A stretch of DNA of 64,000 bases from Collybiopsis luxurians FD-317 M1 (taxonomy: Eukaryota; Basidiomycota; Agaricomycetes; Agaricales; Omphalotaceae), in the NCBI GenBank assembly GCA_000827265.1, contig KN834769.1:295996-359995 (forward strand). Reading direction: 5' to 3'. The position numbers and the translations under genes are program-made. Within the stretch, counting starts at the first letter, position 1. Each line of letters begins with the position of its first letter. Under the pieces are notes generated by a model. The model made no database searches and was not told the DNA's origin. It worked only from the letters and a program-made list of their open reading frames with translations. Positions 11,995 to 23,783 of the stretch are shown here, one piece after another.

Positions 11995-12709
11995 CCCAGC
12001 AGGATACTATGGTCTTCTATGTCGACCGCAATTATATGGGAGCAAGATACCCGCGGACGACATTCCATCGCGCCTTGAACTACAGAAGACTGGCCGTGCA
12101 CTCTCATACATCGCTGCCCTGACTGCATGGAATACGAGAAAATCCTTGAAAAGTGGGCTTCCCAGAGGAATGACAGCTGTGCCCTTTCTTTGACATTTTT
12201 CGGGATTTGCAATCCTGAATTCGACGGACAAGATGACCAGGTGGAGAGAATAGTGCCAGTCCGCCTGAATAGAAAATCTATTTTTACGACAAGAAGATCG
12301 ACTGATGCATCCTTCAACGGCGGAATGTGTTCTTCACAGCTCAGGGAGGGGAATATTACCTGAACCATATACCAATCAAATAACATGGAGTTGATGATCA
12401 GACGATGACCAGGCTTGTTATGTGGTATCCATTTCCATGTTGGCATATAGCCACGAATCTTCCAAGGATTATCAGAGGGCGAGCAAAACTCGAAGCGCTG
12501 AAGCCTAGCAGCATACCTGAAACATGACAGCGGTCGCACTGTGCCACAGGACTCAAATTGAAAAAAAGTTGCGCAGCCAGCGCCGTGCTTTAGCTTTTTC
12601 TCGTTTGAGCTCCGAGTCGCTAGGTATTCCTCCCCTTGAATCTCCCTTCCGCTTTTGTATATTTGCACGCTGGTTATAATTTGCACTCCGGTTCTACTTT
12701 GTTAGCATT
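11995..12709. other. Upstream flank of S53 copy 3
   Basis: No gene supported. The first ~330 bp match the upstream flanks of the other two S53 copies. The tail (12660-12705) resembles the start of the region before block Z, but Z itself is absent here. Confidence 0.4.
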
Positions 12710-13350
12710 TTAGAATGCGAGGTGCTCGCGTCTGTGGTCCTGGTTCCACACAGGCTCCCAGAGCTGGGAGGAAATTCAGCGACATTATCTTCGACTGTTA
12801 GACGTGGTGTCAGGACCCATCTTCAACGGGAGTACCTGAATTTACATCGGCAGAGTGGGCAAGGCATTAGTACTGGTTTAAGAAGCGAAATATCTGACGA
12901 ATGCTCAAACGGGCCGCTATTTCCGAGTCGCAGGAATACGTATTCCCGAAGTTTCTTATTAGGGTTCCACTACAGTTCATCCAGATACATTATCCGAACC
13001 ATGTTGTTTTCGTACGTAGGAAGTACTAGTAGTAAAATACAAAACATTTTATTTTATGTAGCATACAACGAAGCATGGGTCGTGAAAAATTGAAAAGAGG
13101 TGGGATTGGAGTTGAAATTGGTACGTAGAAAAAACAACTGTCAAAATGATAATGATATCTACCCAAACAAAGAAGACGAAGACGAAAAACATAAAAAATA
13201 CACAAGCAAAGAAAATGCGTATGGTCTATGCTTACAAACACAAAAAAAAAAAGAAAAAGAAAAAAAGCAGAAGTTTTCGTCACCCCAAGAACATTGAAAC
13301 TGAGACGACGATCCCGAAAGCAACACACAAGCTCACGATCGGTTGAGGAA
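12710..13350. repeat. EPL1 3' flank, partner of 2240-2950
   Basis: Sequence directly downstream of EPL1, presumably including its 3' UTR. It is A-rich at 13190-13265. A diverged direct copy lies at 2240-2950 on the far side of the S53 array. Confidence 0.6.
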
Positions 13351-13364
13351 ATGACAACTCATCA

Positions 13365-16300
13365 TCAGTAAACCCCCTGCGAATTCCCAACAACCTGCTG
13401 TTGCTGCTGCTGTTGTTGCTGTTGATGATGCATCACAGGCGACGATCCCGACAACGCCACAGGCTGCATCTTCCCCGGCGACGGCGATAGCGACAACGAA
13501 TAGGACTGCGAAGAATACATCGGCGGAGGAGACGACTGACTATGCATCTGCATCATCTGCTGCTGCATTTGTCCATTGACGTTGAGCATTTGCTGCTGCT
13601 GCGGCGGCGAATGATGATGCATCTGCTGCGGCTGCTGCTGAACATGCACATGCGTCCCCCCCATCGGCGACACCGATGGCCTCATCCCCATTCTCGACCC
13701 GTTCGCAGAAGGGGTACGCGCAGGAACATGAACATGACCATGCTGCTGCTGCTGCGGTTCCCCTCCGACACCGACAACCGCCGCATGGTTCATATGCGGA
13801 CTCGGCGACCCATTCGAACCGTGCTGAACACCGTTGACAGTCGACGATGGCCTCGGGGGACTCGTCGAAGAATGAAGGGTACCATTCACCGCAACACCAC
13901 TCGGAGCTGTCGGCGCTCGCTGCTGCATGTGCCTCACAGGAAGTGATTTCAAAGTCATATTATTCGCAGCAGCAGCTGCGGCCGAATTAAAACTCTGCAG
14001 ATTCGTATTTCCATTGACCGATAGAACGCCATTGACGAGACCATTCGTAGCCTTTGGCATTTGCATCTGGGCAAACAGCGCAGAATTGTAGTTCTGCACC
14101 GCACTCATATTAGCCGCGTTGAATACAGACTTTAAATGTTGCATCTGCTGATTATTCAGCCCAGTCGTGGACGCAGCGGGATAGAGATAATGAGGGATAT
14201 TATAAGCGGCAGGGTTGGCATTCGCGAGGGCAGCATAGGCGGGATGAAGCGTTGCTACAGCAGGAGCTTGAGCTTGAGCTTGAGTCTGACCTTGCACCTG
14301 AGTTGCTTGTTGTGCGTGAACCTGTTGTTGCGATTTCGGCCTAGTAATTTGATGCTGGGACGGATCGGAGGAGAGAAGATTACCAGAATCTGTCTGATGA
14401 ACAGGCTCGGGTTTGGGCTGGAAGGCGGAAACGTTATGATTCGTTGCTAGCTTCAGCATGTCCACACTGGGCATGGTCATGGCAGGTCGACCATTATGAG
14501 TAACATGTGGGGATGGCATAACAGTCGGAGAATGAGCGGGAGCAGGGGGAGACTGTGAGGTCGGAACAGCAGCCGAGGGCTGAGAAGGGTTATTGTTGAC
14601 ACCTTGGGCTACAGATACCCCATTAGGAGAAGCTCGATTCGCAGACGCCGAAGGAGGTAGCTTAAGTTGTTGGGATATTGGAACACTCGAGTGCACCTGC
14701 TGCGCCACGGGCACCCCACCGGCAGCAAGTCGCTGCGTTACGGCAATACTCATCGGAGGAGTAACACCCAGCCTAAACGGTACATAGCTCTCCTTCTTCC
14801 CGTCCGGCAAGGTTCGAACTATAGTCGGGTCGTTCATCAGGAGCCCATAATCCGACGCTTCGAACAGAAAGTTCATGTATCTATGCGGGGAGAGGATCGA
14901 ATCCAGTTCATAACCGATTCAAGAGAACGTTGAACAGGACATACTTGGAATCGTAATCATCCACCAGCATCCGATCCTGTTCTTCAGACCCAGCTGGGCC
15001 ATGAGGTGGACCATCGTCTGCATCGAATCGCCAACGCTCGGCTAACCGATGGTTACCTTCGTCATCTTCAGAAGGTGGAGTGTCGACGTCCATTGCACAG
15101 TCCTTATCGTTGTCGTTTGAGAAGGTGGCCAATCGACGCCGCTTGGAGATACGCGAAGGTGGAGGTCTACGATCAATATATGCTCGCCCGCCACGTCCAT
15201 ATCGTAAACGAACAGGACGCCTCGGAACCGGTTCCGAAACGGGTTCCTTCTCGTCTGAAGATAGTTTTGATGATTGAGGAGGATTGATGTATTTGAACAA
15301 CCGCGACGGATATGGGATACATGTAGACACATAACCGGACTATCTGGCTGTTAGCGAAAGAACGTAAACACTTCGGTAGATCAACGCACATCGACATTGT
15401 CTTCCCATTGCTGATCTTGGTCCTTCCGAAGTTGAAGCATTTTCTCAATGTTCGCCTGATACACCGTATGTCGTTCTTTGGGTCGGATGATATTGTGCGT
15501 AGGAGCAGATGACTGAGCGGGAGTTTCCTGCTTGGAAGGAAGACGGACACGACTAGAAAAACATCAAAAGACAGAACGACGAAAAGGGTGAAAAGTGACA
15601 TACGAAGAGTCGGCCTTTTTTAACGGTCGTTCCTTGTCCACCAACAACTCATCGTCACCCTTATCACCAAGCGCTGAGTTCTTAACCTTCAACTCGACCA
15701 TTTTCATACGTAAATCCCAAACAACCTGCGACTGCCTAGCAGAGTCTCGCTTAAGCTGTTCCCGATCGAGGAGCTGCTTTGCAAGTTGGAGAGGAAATTC
15801 AAACTCGCTCTGCAGCCGGGTCAGTTTATCAGACGAGGTGACCTGCGATGCTCGCGTTTTTCGAACCGCCTTGGTTTCTCGTCGTCGAAAACAAACATAG
15901 GATTCGTTAAGGGTATCAGATTCGTCAAACTAGCAAGAAAGGTCAGTACCATCGGATGCCCTCGTGAACAGAAAACTTACATTGAGAACGGGTATAATCC
16001 TTCGTCCGGCTCGTTCTAGACATCGTTCTTTCCAGTAAGGATAAACAATTCGAGCCATTCGAACTAATCTCGAAGACTCGGGCAGCCAACTTGGCGGAGA
16101 AAATGCGGCAAAAGTGGAGGGAGAAAGCGGGGCGGATAAAACTTCTTGGTATTCGGAAAATTCTGGAAAGTGCATTTGATCAGACTCGAGGCTCTATATA
16201 AAACAGTCAGACCGCGAACAAGGAAAACAGACCGACGACGTACATGATGCAAAAACTCAGTTTTCTCCTGAGTAATCTTCTCAAACAGTCCCATCACCAG

Positions 16301-16990
16301 CTCAAACTCATCCTCGTTCATAATTATTGGTTGAGCTTCCTCTGGCTCCTTTCCCTTGACTTTTGCACTTCTCGTGGACGTTCGACCAGTTGATGGAGAA
16401 ACGGCGCCCTGGGCACTAGTGCCTTCACCTCGAGCTTCTTCATTGTTACGATCCAACCATTCTTTATCACGTTCATCCATGTAATACGTGCATCCATCGG
16501 CCAGAGCAGCCGCAACATACTCATCGATAACAGCTGAAGACTGGACATACGACACCGGGTCTTTCCAGCGGTCGGCAGGATAGAGAGTCGAGTAATTCTC
16601 AGCGATCCCAGAGTGCTCAGGAATGGGAATGAAAGCTGCTTCCTTCTCGTTACTCTTTCTTCCAGCCGCCGCCTGCAGCGCAGCTTCTGAGAGAACAGCT
16701 TGAAGGTGATGTTCCTATAAAAGGAAATATTTGTCAGCAAACCGCGGATTGCATAGCCACAGCAATGCCTCACTGGCAAAAACTGAGCAACGTAGACGAC
16801 GCAGACGTACTTTGGCATCATCCTGGTCGACACCAGCTACAATTTGAAGTAAACGATTCTTTTCTTCGTCTTCGTCCGGAATGATTTGGTCAAATTCGAT
16901 ATTGCCATGGATGACTTTGAGGCGGGATTTGTTGGTGATTCGGTTACGGTTTCTGAGCGTTGAGGGTGGTGGCTGGCCAGGTCGAGGCAT
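13365..16990 (-). CDS. EPL1: Enhancer of polycomb-like protein 1 (NuA4 histone acetyltransferase subunit)
   Basis: EPL1 is the scaffold of the NuA4/Piccolo complex, which acetylates histones H4 and H2A in the nucleus. Exons: complement(13365..14880, 14945..15339, 15390..15552, 15604..15929, 15981..16193, 16244..16714, 16811..16990), all GT..AG, giving 1087 residues in one frame. The start is MPRPGQPPPS at 16990. Residues 1-290 carry the EPL1 domain: TNKSRLKVIHG, the acidic IPDEDEEK, EHHLQAVLSEA, IPIPEHSG, and YYMDERDKEWLDR. Residues about 289-450 are charged and helical with VYQANIEKMLQLRKDQDQQW. Residues about 452-580 are disordered and rich in Arg and acidic residues. The last ~500 residues are Gln/Pro/Ser-rich, ending with an 11-Gln run. 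Upstream is a short intergenic stretch to 17250. Confidence 0.93.
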
Positions 16991-17249
16991 AGGATATGGG
17001 AAATTGAGACTGAAAGGGGTTTCAAGAATATTGGGAGCGAATACCCGTTGACTTTGTCGCTGCAGACGCCGTCCCGGGGAGTCACAAAATAATGAGGCTG
17101 AGGCCACGCGTAAAGGAAGCTCCGAAGCCCGAACCCCCGAATAGGGTCATTGTCTCGGCAATTTCCGGACTCTCTCTCGGTCTTCGGTCCGATTACTCCG
17201 AACATGGATTATCAGTGTTCAGTGCGCGTTGAGAAATGCTTGTCGTCCA
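16991..17249. promoter_or_regulatory. EPL1 upstream region
   Basis: About 260 bp before the EPL1 ATG, with no other gene seen. No clear TATA box. Confidence 0.35.
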
Positions 17250-18910
17250 GCTCATCGAAACGGTTCAAAATATCAGCTTCACACAGGCTTATTAGGTCAA
17301 GTCAGTTAAAGAATTGTGGAGCTGTCAGCAAGACGCACTTTGGACAGGTAGTCTAAACATATATTTCCATCTGACGACGTGTTGCACGTTAGACAGTCAT
17401 CTAGACCAAGAGGATAAATCATACGGACTGTACTGAAAGTTAAAGGCAATATGGTCAGGCAAGGAAAACAGGATACACGATGCGATCCACTTACTTCTCT
17501 AATAGTATCTACGAAAGCACACGAGGCGTAAGACGCCAAGTAGCCACTTGAATGACGCCCTCTACATCTCACCCGTTTATGATAGTTGAGTAAGAAGTGA
17601 AGGCAGAGAGATTGAATCCATCTCCTTCCAACGACACGGAAGCTTCAAGATCTGTGGGTAAAAGAAAAATTTCCGAGAAGCTTAGGAAAATACTCGGATA
17701 AAGATGAAGAGCCACTCACCACGTCAACTACTTTTCGACCAGCCAGTAATCCGAGATGGACTAGATCGTCGGATTCGCTGGCACACGGAACCGACACGAC
17801 GTCGAGGGGGCGATGCTTGCGTACGTTCGTAAACCCCGATGATTTCAAAAGGGATTTCACTTCGAAAGAGACGCTACAATCCATGCGGTTTAGGAACATG
17901 CACGCAAACTTGAAAAAAAATAGAAAAGAAAGACTCACCAGTAAGCTTGACAGACGAGCAATAATTAACAATCGCTGTTGGTTACTGAGGATTCTGAAGC
18001 GATTTTACGAATTCATAAACGAATAAAGCGCAGTTGAGAAACAAAGATATTCGAAAAGAAAAGGAAAACAAAAAAGGGCCATGTTTACAAAGGGTGGGAG
18101 TGAACTGGAACGAGGTGGTATTGAGGTAAGATGAGATTCCGGAAACAAGGTATCGCTCTCAGGTGTACGGTCCGGTTCCCACGCCGAGCTATTCCGAATC
18201 TTGCCCGCTCGTACCCTTTCCTATAACCGGAAAATAAATCTTCTTCAATGCCAGTTTCCTTTTTTTTTCTGGAATGCACCGGGTACACTACCTGCTGAAA
18301 GACTTGGGTGGGTGACCATTGCCCCGGTGAAGGATTCTGCATATACACGACGTAAATTAGCTGCTACTCAGATAGCTAAGTTCGATAACGATCAAAGTAG
18401 AAAAATACCAATTCTCAAGTTTTCTTGCTCAAGTCTGCAAAAGCAGACACTGTTCGCGGCCATCTCAGAAGATAGGAGCTGCGTGTAGTATATGAACGTA
18501 CGTTAGTAGAATTAATGAACACGCAGAGCCCGAGCCTTACTACCTCCCTCTCCCCCTGTCCTGATATTTGACACTCAATTCCTTCAGCATGCATATCCGA
18601 GGCGAGAAAGACTGCATACCGCGTGCCTACCACCCACTCGTATTAGAAATGCGTGTTCCGCGGGTGTACCATCATCAGTTTCTGGTCGAGGACTCGAAAT
18701 CTAAATGTCCTATGAAAGCCCCATTGATCTTCCATGTCATGTCAGACTACGTACGTATGTCGAAGTATCAATCTCCTGGGGGTATATGGTATCGTCAAAG
18801 GAACCCACGGCCTGGCGCTCCGCTCAAGGGACTCCGAGCTCTTCCAAGTTCCGCCCCTCTGTATGGAAGGCATGCGCGGTCCCTCATCGACTCTTAGTTT
18901 CGATTTTGAC
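17250..18910. repeat. Block X, copy 1 (unrecognised, possibly a minus-strand gene)
   Basis: Aligns in the same orientation with 22065-23650. Landmarks are TATTAGGTCAAGTCAGT (17290; 22076), GACAGTCATCT (17392; 22166), AACCGGACC on minus near 18170 and 22970, and TCTGGTCGAGGACTC (18681; 23371). On the minus strand there are plausible splice sites and coding-like pieces (for example SGFTNVRKHRPLDVVSVPC near 17750-17880), but I could not join them into one frame. Either a fast-evolving intron-rich gene or a relic. Family not recognised. Confidence 0.45.
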
Positions 18911-19406
18911 TCTAATATACCCTTTAATTGAAATTCCTTCCGACTACCCTAGTATGTACGAGTACAAGAATAAAACCCTAATACGAAACTAGATCCACTC
19001 GAAAGGGAGTGGGTGTAAGAATGATCAAGCAAAAGCAACCGACACCCGGCTCGTACTATCGATCGTAACATCAGTAAAGATACTACCAAACTGCTCAATA
19101 TCAAAGATCGTAGCAGTGCTGAGATCAACCTTGGTACGAGAGGAAGTCGACGCAGAAGCATTGGTAAAGGTGAGTGTGCCCCAATTGGCAAGCGGGACGA
19201 GTCCGCCATTTTGTGTAAAGTCCTCGACGATCCATTCTGCATTCTGTCCACCAAGGAGGTTCTATGAGAGGATTATGATCGTGAACCTCGGAGTAGAAGA
19301 AGAAAGAATGTAACATACAAGCTTCGTGGGCGCAGACTGCGGAGTCGAAAACTGCGTTTTTTTAGTTTGATTAATCAAAGTAATTGTACCCTGGCTATCG
19401 CTAGTA
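18911..19406 (-). repeat. Duplicate edge of assembly gap carrying a partial G1 peptidase
   Basis: Identical to 20366-20861 apart from a 2-bp indel (TTGAAATTCC against TTGAATCC near 18930). It holds the second exon of the G1 peptidase (19025-19261) and 88 bp of its first exon (19319-19406), then runs straight into the N gap. Near-identity over ~495 bp, when the real G1 paralogue differs at many sites, suggests an assembly artefact (unmerged allele or contig overlap) rather than a third gene. Confidence 0.8.
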
Positions 19407-20365
19407 NNNNNNNNNNNNNNNNNNNNNNNNNNNNNNNNNNNNNNNNNNNNNNNNNNNNNNNNNNNNNNNNNNNNNNNNNNNNNNNNNNNNNNNNNNNNNN
19501 NNNNNNNNNNNNNNNNNNNNNNNNNNNNNNNNNNNNNNNNNNNNNNNNNNNNNNNNNNNNNNNNNNNNNNNNNNNNNNNNNNNNNNNNNNNNNNNNNNNN
19601 NNNNNNNNNNNNNNNNNNNNNNNNNNNNNNNNNNNNNNNNNNNNNNNNNNNNNNNNNNNNNNNNNNNNNNNNNNNNNNNNNNNNNNNNNNNNNNNNNNNN
19701 NNNNNNNNNNNNNNNNNNNNNNNNNNNNNNNNNNNNNNNNNNNNNNNNNNNNNNNNNNNNNNNNNNNNNNNNNNNNNNNNNNNNNNNNNNNNNNNNNNNN
19801 NNNNNNNNNNNNNNNNNNNNNNNNNNNNNNNNNNNNNNNNNNNNNNNNNNNNNNNNNNNNNNNNNNNNNNNNNNNNNNNNNNNNNNNNNNNNNNNNNNNN
19901 NNNNNNNNNNNNNNNNNNNNNNNNNNNNNNNNNNNNNNNNNNNNNNNNNNNNNNNNNNNNNNNNNNNNNNNNNNNNNNNNNNNNNNNNNNNNNNNNNNNN
20001 NNNNNNNNNNNNNNNNNNNNNNNNNNNNNNNNNNNNNNNNNNNNNNNNNNNNNNNNNNNNNNNNNNNNNNNNNNNNNNNNNNNNNNNNNNNNNNNNNNNN
20101 NNNNNNNNNNNNNNNNNNNNNNNNNNNNNNNNNNNNNNNNNNNNNNNNNNNNNNNNNNNNNNNNNNNNNNNNNNNNNNNNNNNNNNNNNNNNNNNNNNNN
20201 NNNNNNNNNNNNNNNNNNNNNNNNNNNNNNNNNNNNNNNNNNNNNNNNNNNNNNNNNNNNNNNNNNNNNNNNNNNNNNNNNNNNNNNNNNNNNNNNNNNN
20301 NNNNNNNNNNNNNNNNNNNNNNNNNNNNNNNNNNNNNNNNNNNNNNNNNNNNNNNNNNNNNNNNN
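19407..20365. other. Assembly gap (959 N)
   Basis: Run of N. The right-hand sequence restarts with the same bases found ~1.46 kb to the left, so the true gap may be zero or negative. Confidence 0.95.
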
Positions 20366-20479
20366 ACTCTAATATACCCTTTAATTGAATCCTTCCGACT
20401 ACCCTAGTATGTACGAGTACAAGAATAAAACCCTAATACGAAACTAGATCCACTCGAAAGGGAGTGGGTGTAAGAATGA

Positions 20480-21340
20480 TCAAGCAAAAGCAACCGACAC
20501 CCGGCTCGTACTATCGATCGTAACATCAGTAAAGATACTACCAAACTGCTCAATATCAAAGATCGTAGCAGTGCTGAGATCAACCTTGGTACGAGAGGAA
20601 GTCGACGCAGAAGCATTGGTAAAGGTGAGTGTGCCCCAATTGGCAAGCGGGACGAGTCCGCCATTTTGTGTAAAGTCCTCGACGATCCATTCTGCATTCT
20701 GTCCACCAAGGAGGTTCTATGAGAGGATTATGATCGTGAACCTCGGAGTAGAAGAAGAAAGAATGTAACATACAAGCTTCGTGGGCGCAGACTGCGGAGT
20801 CGAAAACTGCGTTTTTTTAGTTTGATTAATCAAAGTAATTGTACCCTGGCTATCGCTAGTAGCAACAATTTCAACCGTAATGACATCCCCAGCTTCCATA
20901 CTGAACAGCTCAGTAGGAATATCAGTGGCAAAGTTAGGCCACCACTCGTAGAACGCGCCGTATGTTACCGTATCTCCGCTCACTTCGAAAAACACACCGG
21001 CTTGGAGAATGGCAGTAGGGAACGTATCGCCGTCAATGCCGACCCAGGCGGCAGCGGCACCGTCGCCATTTCCGGTGACCATTGTCGGAACAGTGAAGGT
21101 CCCCGAAGCGGTGGTAAAGGTCTCACCGGCCGGAGGGGAGGTGAGAACGGCACCAGACCAGTTACCGCTGAACTGAATGGTGGCATTGTTAGCTGCCTCG
21201 GTAGTCTCTGTCTGAGGACCTGCGGAGCGAGACAGAGGGCTCGAGTGATGGCCAGTGCGTCTTGAGAGCTCTCGAGGAATGGCCCACACACTACTAGAAG
21301 CGAGGGCCGCGCTAGCGAGGAAAATGGCTGAAACCTTCAT
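20480..21340 (-). CDS. G1 family glutamic endopeptidase (eqolisin), copy 1
   Basis: Secreted acid peptidase of the scytalidoglutamic/aspergilloglutamic family. Exons: complement(20480..20716, 20774..21340), a 57-bp GT..AG intron, 267 residues. Residues 1-20 are a signal peptide (MKVSAIFLASAALASSSVWA). About 21-50 is a short basic propeptide (RELSRRTGHH) that inhibits until removed. The mature part begins near NNATIQFSGNWSGAVL. The catalytic dyad of the family is present: Gln113 in TAILQAG and Glu202 in NAEWIVEDF. WVGIDGD and YEWWP are also conserved. A TATA box lies about 100 bp upstream. The paralogue at 23784-24651 is nearly identical in the core. Both copies appear functional. Confidence 0.93.
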
Positions 21341-21440
21341 TGTAAAAGGTGTGAGCTCCGAAAGTCAATGACTGAAGAGAGAACTTCTTTTTGGTGCTGG
21401 AAGAGGGCCCTTTGAGTCTAGAAAACAAATGTGCATTACC

Positions 21441-21448
21441 TTTTTATA
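21441..21448 (-). promoter_or_regulatory. TATA box of G1 copy 1
   Basis: TATAAAAA on the minus strand, about 100 bp before the ATG at 21340. The same element and spacing recur at G1 copy 2. Confidence 0.5.
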
Positions 21449-22064
21449 ACCCAGAACGAATTCTCTCGAAGGCGCCCGTTTGGTAAACGCAAGGCCGGCC
21501 GGTTAACAAGTGTGAGTTTTACAACTGGCAGCCGAGGCATCAACTTCATACAACAAAGTCGCAGAGTGGAATGACCAGAGAATGCGAACTTCAAGGCACA
21601 GATCTACTCAAGTATCAAGGAGAGAAAAAGTTATTCCGGGCCTTGTATCTGGATAGCTGCATCTTGACCGTATCGTTGCAGATGAATTGTAACCTGGAAC
21701 CTGTGAAATCGGAAATGTAGCAATTCCGACCGTACGTACGTGTTCTATAAGAACTAGATGATGAAAAGCTTGAGTTGGTCGACAAAAGGGAGTTGGCATG
21801 AGTACTGCTCTATATTTAAAGTCGCTTCAGAATTGACTTCGTATTGATTGCTCGCTAGCTGAATACCACGCCCCACGCCGGTCGGATGCGGGGTTTGTCG
21901 AGAATTCGAAAAACAACTCCAGAGGCGCAGGAGTCCCCGAACCCGGGCTCGAAAACGAATAGAAGCACCTCCAGTAAATTGGGCCTTGGAAAATTCATAC
22001 TCATCTTCGTGATCAAGGATCTGGCGACGTTCGTCGTCGCCGCCTCAGCTCAATCTTAACAATA
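21449..22064. other. Upstream flank of G1 copy 1
   Basis: No gene seen. The stretch about 21600-21720 aligns with 24900-25015 upstream of G1 copy 2 (shared TGTATCTGGATAGC), so the promoter was duplicated with the gene. Confidence 0.45.
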
Positions 22065-23650
22065 TCGGCTATGCCTATTAGGTCAAGTCAGTCAAAGAGT
22101 TGGAGCCGTCAGCAAGGCGTACTTTGAGCAGGTGATATCACCATCTGACGATATGTTGCATGTTGGACAGTCATCTGAGCCAAGAGGATAAACCGTACAA
22201 ACTTTACTGGAAGTAAAAGATAAACGATCAAACAAAGAAACAAAACGCACAAACCACGCACTTACTTCTAGTGTCTGCGAAGGCGAATACCAGCCTAGCC
22301 GTCGAGGGACGAGGCGTTCAAGTGGCCACCGCTAGGAATTTCTCTACATCCCATATTGATGATGTCTGGATAAGAGGAAGGAAGATGCGATTCATGTCCC
22401 ATTGAAGTACACGGAAGTTTCCCATCTATCTTGAAGAACGCTAGAAACTATTGCTTATTAAATCATCCACTCAAGGCGAAAAAAATGCTCAGAACGCCCA
22501 CCAGTAACCTACTCTCCGGACAAGGAATCGCAGGTAACGACCCGTTGTTCACGTTCACGATCCTGAGGCGATTTCAAGAACGATAACACATGTCGAATCT
22601 CGTTTTAAACCTGAATCGAGCACCAAGTCCGTTCGAACAAATGCAGGTGAGGACCAATAGATGGGCCAAACTAAATTTAACGAAGTACGTGCAGGAAAAA
22701 TTTAACATGAAGACGAAAGCATCAACGAAAGTAACAACGAAAGTGGAAGAGAAACAGTACTACCTAAGGCTAAACTGTGAAGGGAGATGAAATGTATACT
22801 CTATTTATGCAAGGCGTCTGTAGTGAGATAAGAATCATGCCGAGGTCCACGCGTAGAACTGCATCAAGCTCAATAACGAACAAAGCGCTATTAAGCTATG
22901 TCCCAGAAACGAGAGGTTATAGAAAAGGAAAAGGCCTGGAAGGAGGCCCGGAAAGATGATGCTCACGGTCCGGTTTCCGCGCCGAGCTTTTCCGATACCA
23001 ACGCACATCATGTCCCGCTCGTACCTAACGCGACCAAAGCGCAACCAAGTCCTTAATTGCGGGCAGGAACCTTAATGCTGATACCATAATAGAACTGACT
23101 TTCTGGACATCCCGAATAAATCTTCTTACAGGAACACGACGAGAACTCCGCGAATGAGATTCGTTTCATGCATCTCCCGCGAACAAGTATTTCATCATTT
23201 CTCTTGAGCTTGAACCTTCGGCCGAACGCTGGCCGCCACAATCACGAAAAAAATCACCTTGCACCGTCTCTCAAGGACCAAATAGAAGCATTTTATGCAA
23301 ATTGGAGTAACTGGAAGTTGACCGGAGTCTGGAATTACGCTTTATGTACCAGAACTTCTCATCATCAGCTTCTGGTCGAGGACTCAAGATGCACTACTGT
23401 GGGACCATTGATCTTCTACGTCATGTCAGACCAAATAAGTAGCTGATCGATTTCTCGAGTACGAGTATGGTAGCTGTAAAGGATCCTACAGTCTGGCGAC
23501 TTTTCGTAGTATGAAATCGAATTCCGCTCGAGGAACTCCGAAGCTATTCCGCCCGTCCGAGCCGCTGTACATGTGTAACACAGGGGCGGTCCTCTATGCC
23601 TCGAGTTTTTTTGTTTTGTTTTTGGTTTATTTTCATTGAAATCCTTGTGA
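22065..23650. repeat. Block X, copy 2
   Basis: Diverged partner of 17250-18910, lying between the two G1 genes, so the tandem unit is block X plus G1 plus upstream flank. Coding-like minus-strand pieces are again present, with indels relative to copy 1. Not recognised. Confidence 0.45.
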
Positions 23651-23783
23651 CTATCGTAGTACGTACAATGGCATTATACTGTACAAATAAAATCACAGAA
23701 AGACATGCACGCGACCCTACCTACATACATACTATACATAAATATTCTAATTATATCCCTCCTCATCAAGCAAAAGAAATTTA

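Noticed and set aside
13140..13300. Lys-rich frame near 13.2 kb as a small gene
   Set aside because: It is the A-rich 3' flank of EPL1; the homologous stretch near 2.8-2.9 kb does not keep the frame.
13542..13946. Plus-strand frame rich in His, Leu and Arg
   Set aside because: Shadow of the Gln-rich C-terminal exon of EPL1; codon repeats on one strand create it.
19367..20407. Apparent 346-residue open frame across the N gap
   Set aside because: It is open only because N bases hide stops; the ends are antisense to the G1 peptidase.
20822..21265. Plus-strand frames antisense to the G1 peptidases (also 24136-24753)
   Set aside because: Conserved between copies only because the sense strand is; no coding motif of their own.
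20717..21340. Concern that the G1 peptidases lack the catalytic Glu because the ITLINQT segment has no EN
   Set aside because: The catalytic Glu of this family lies further on, in NAEWIVEDF of exon 2, which both copies keep.
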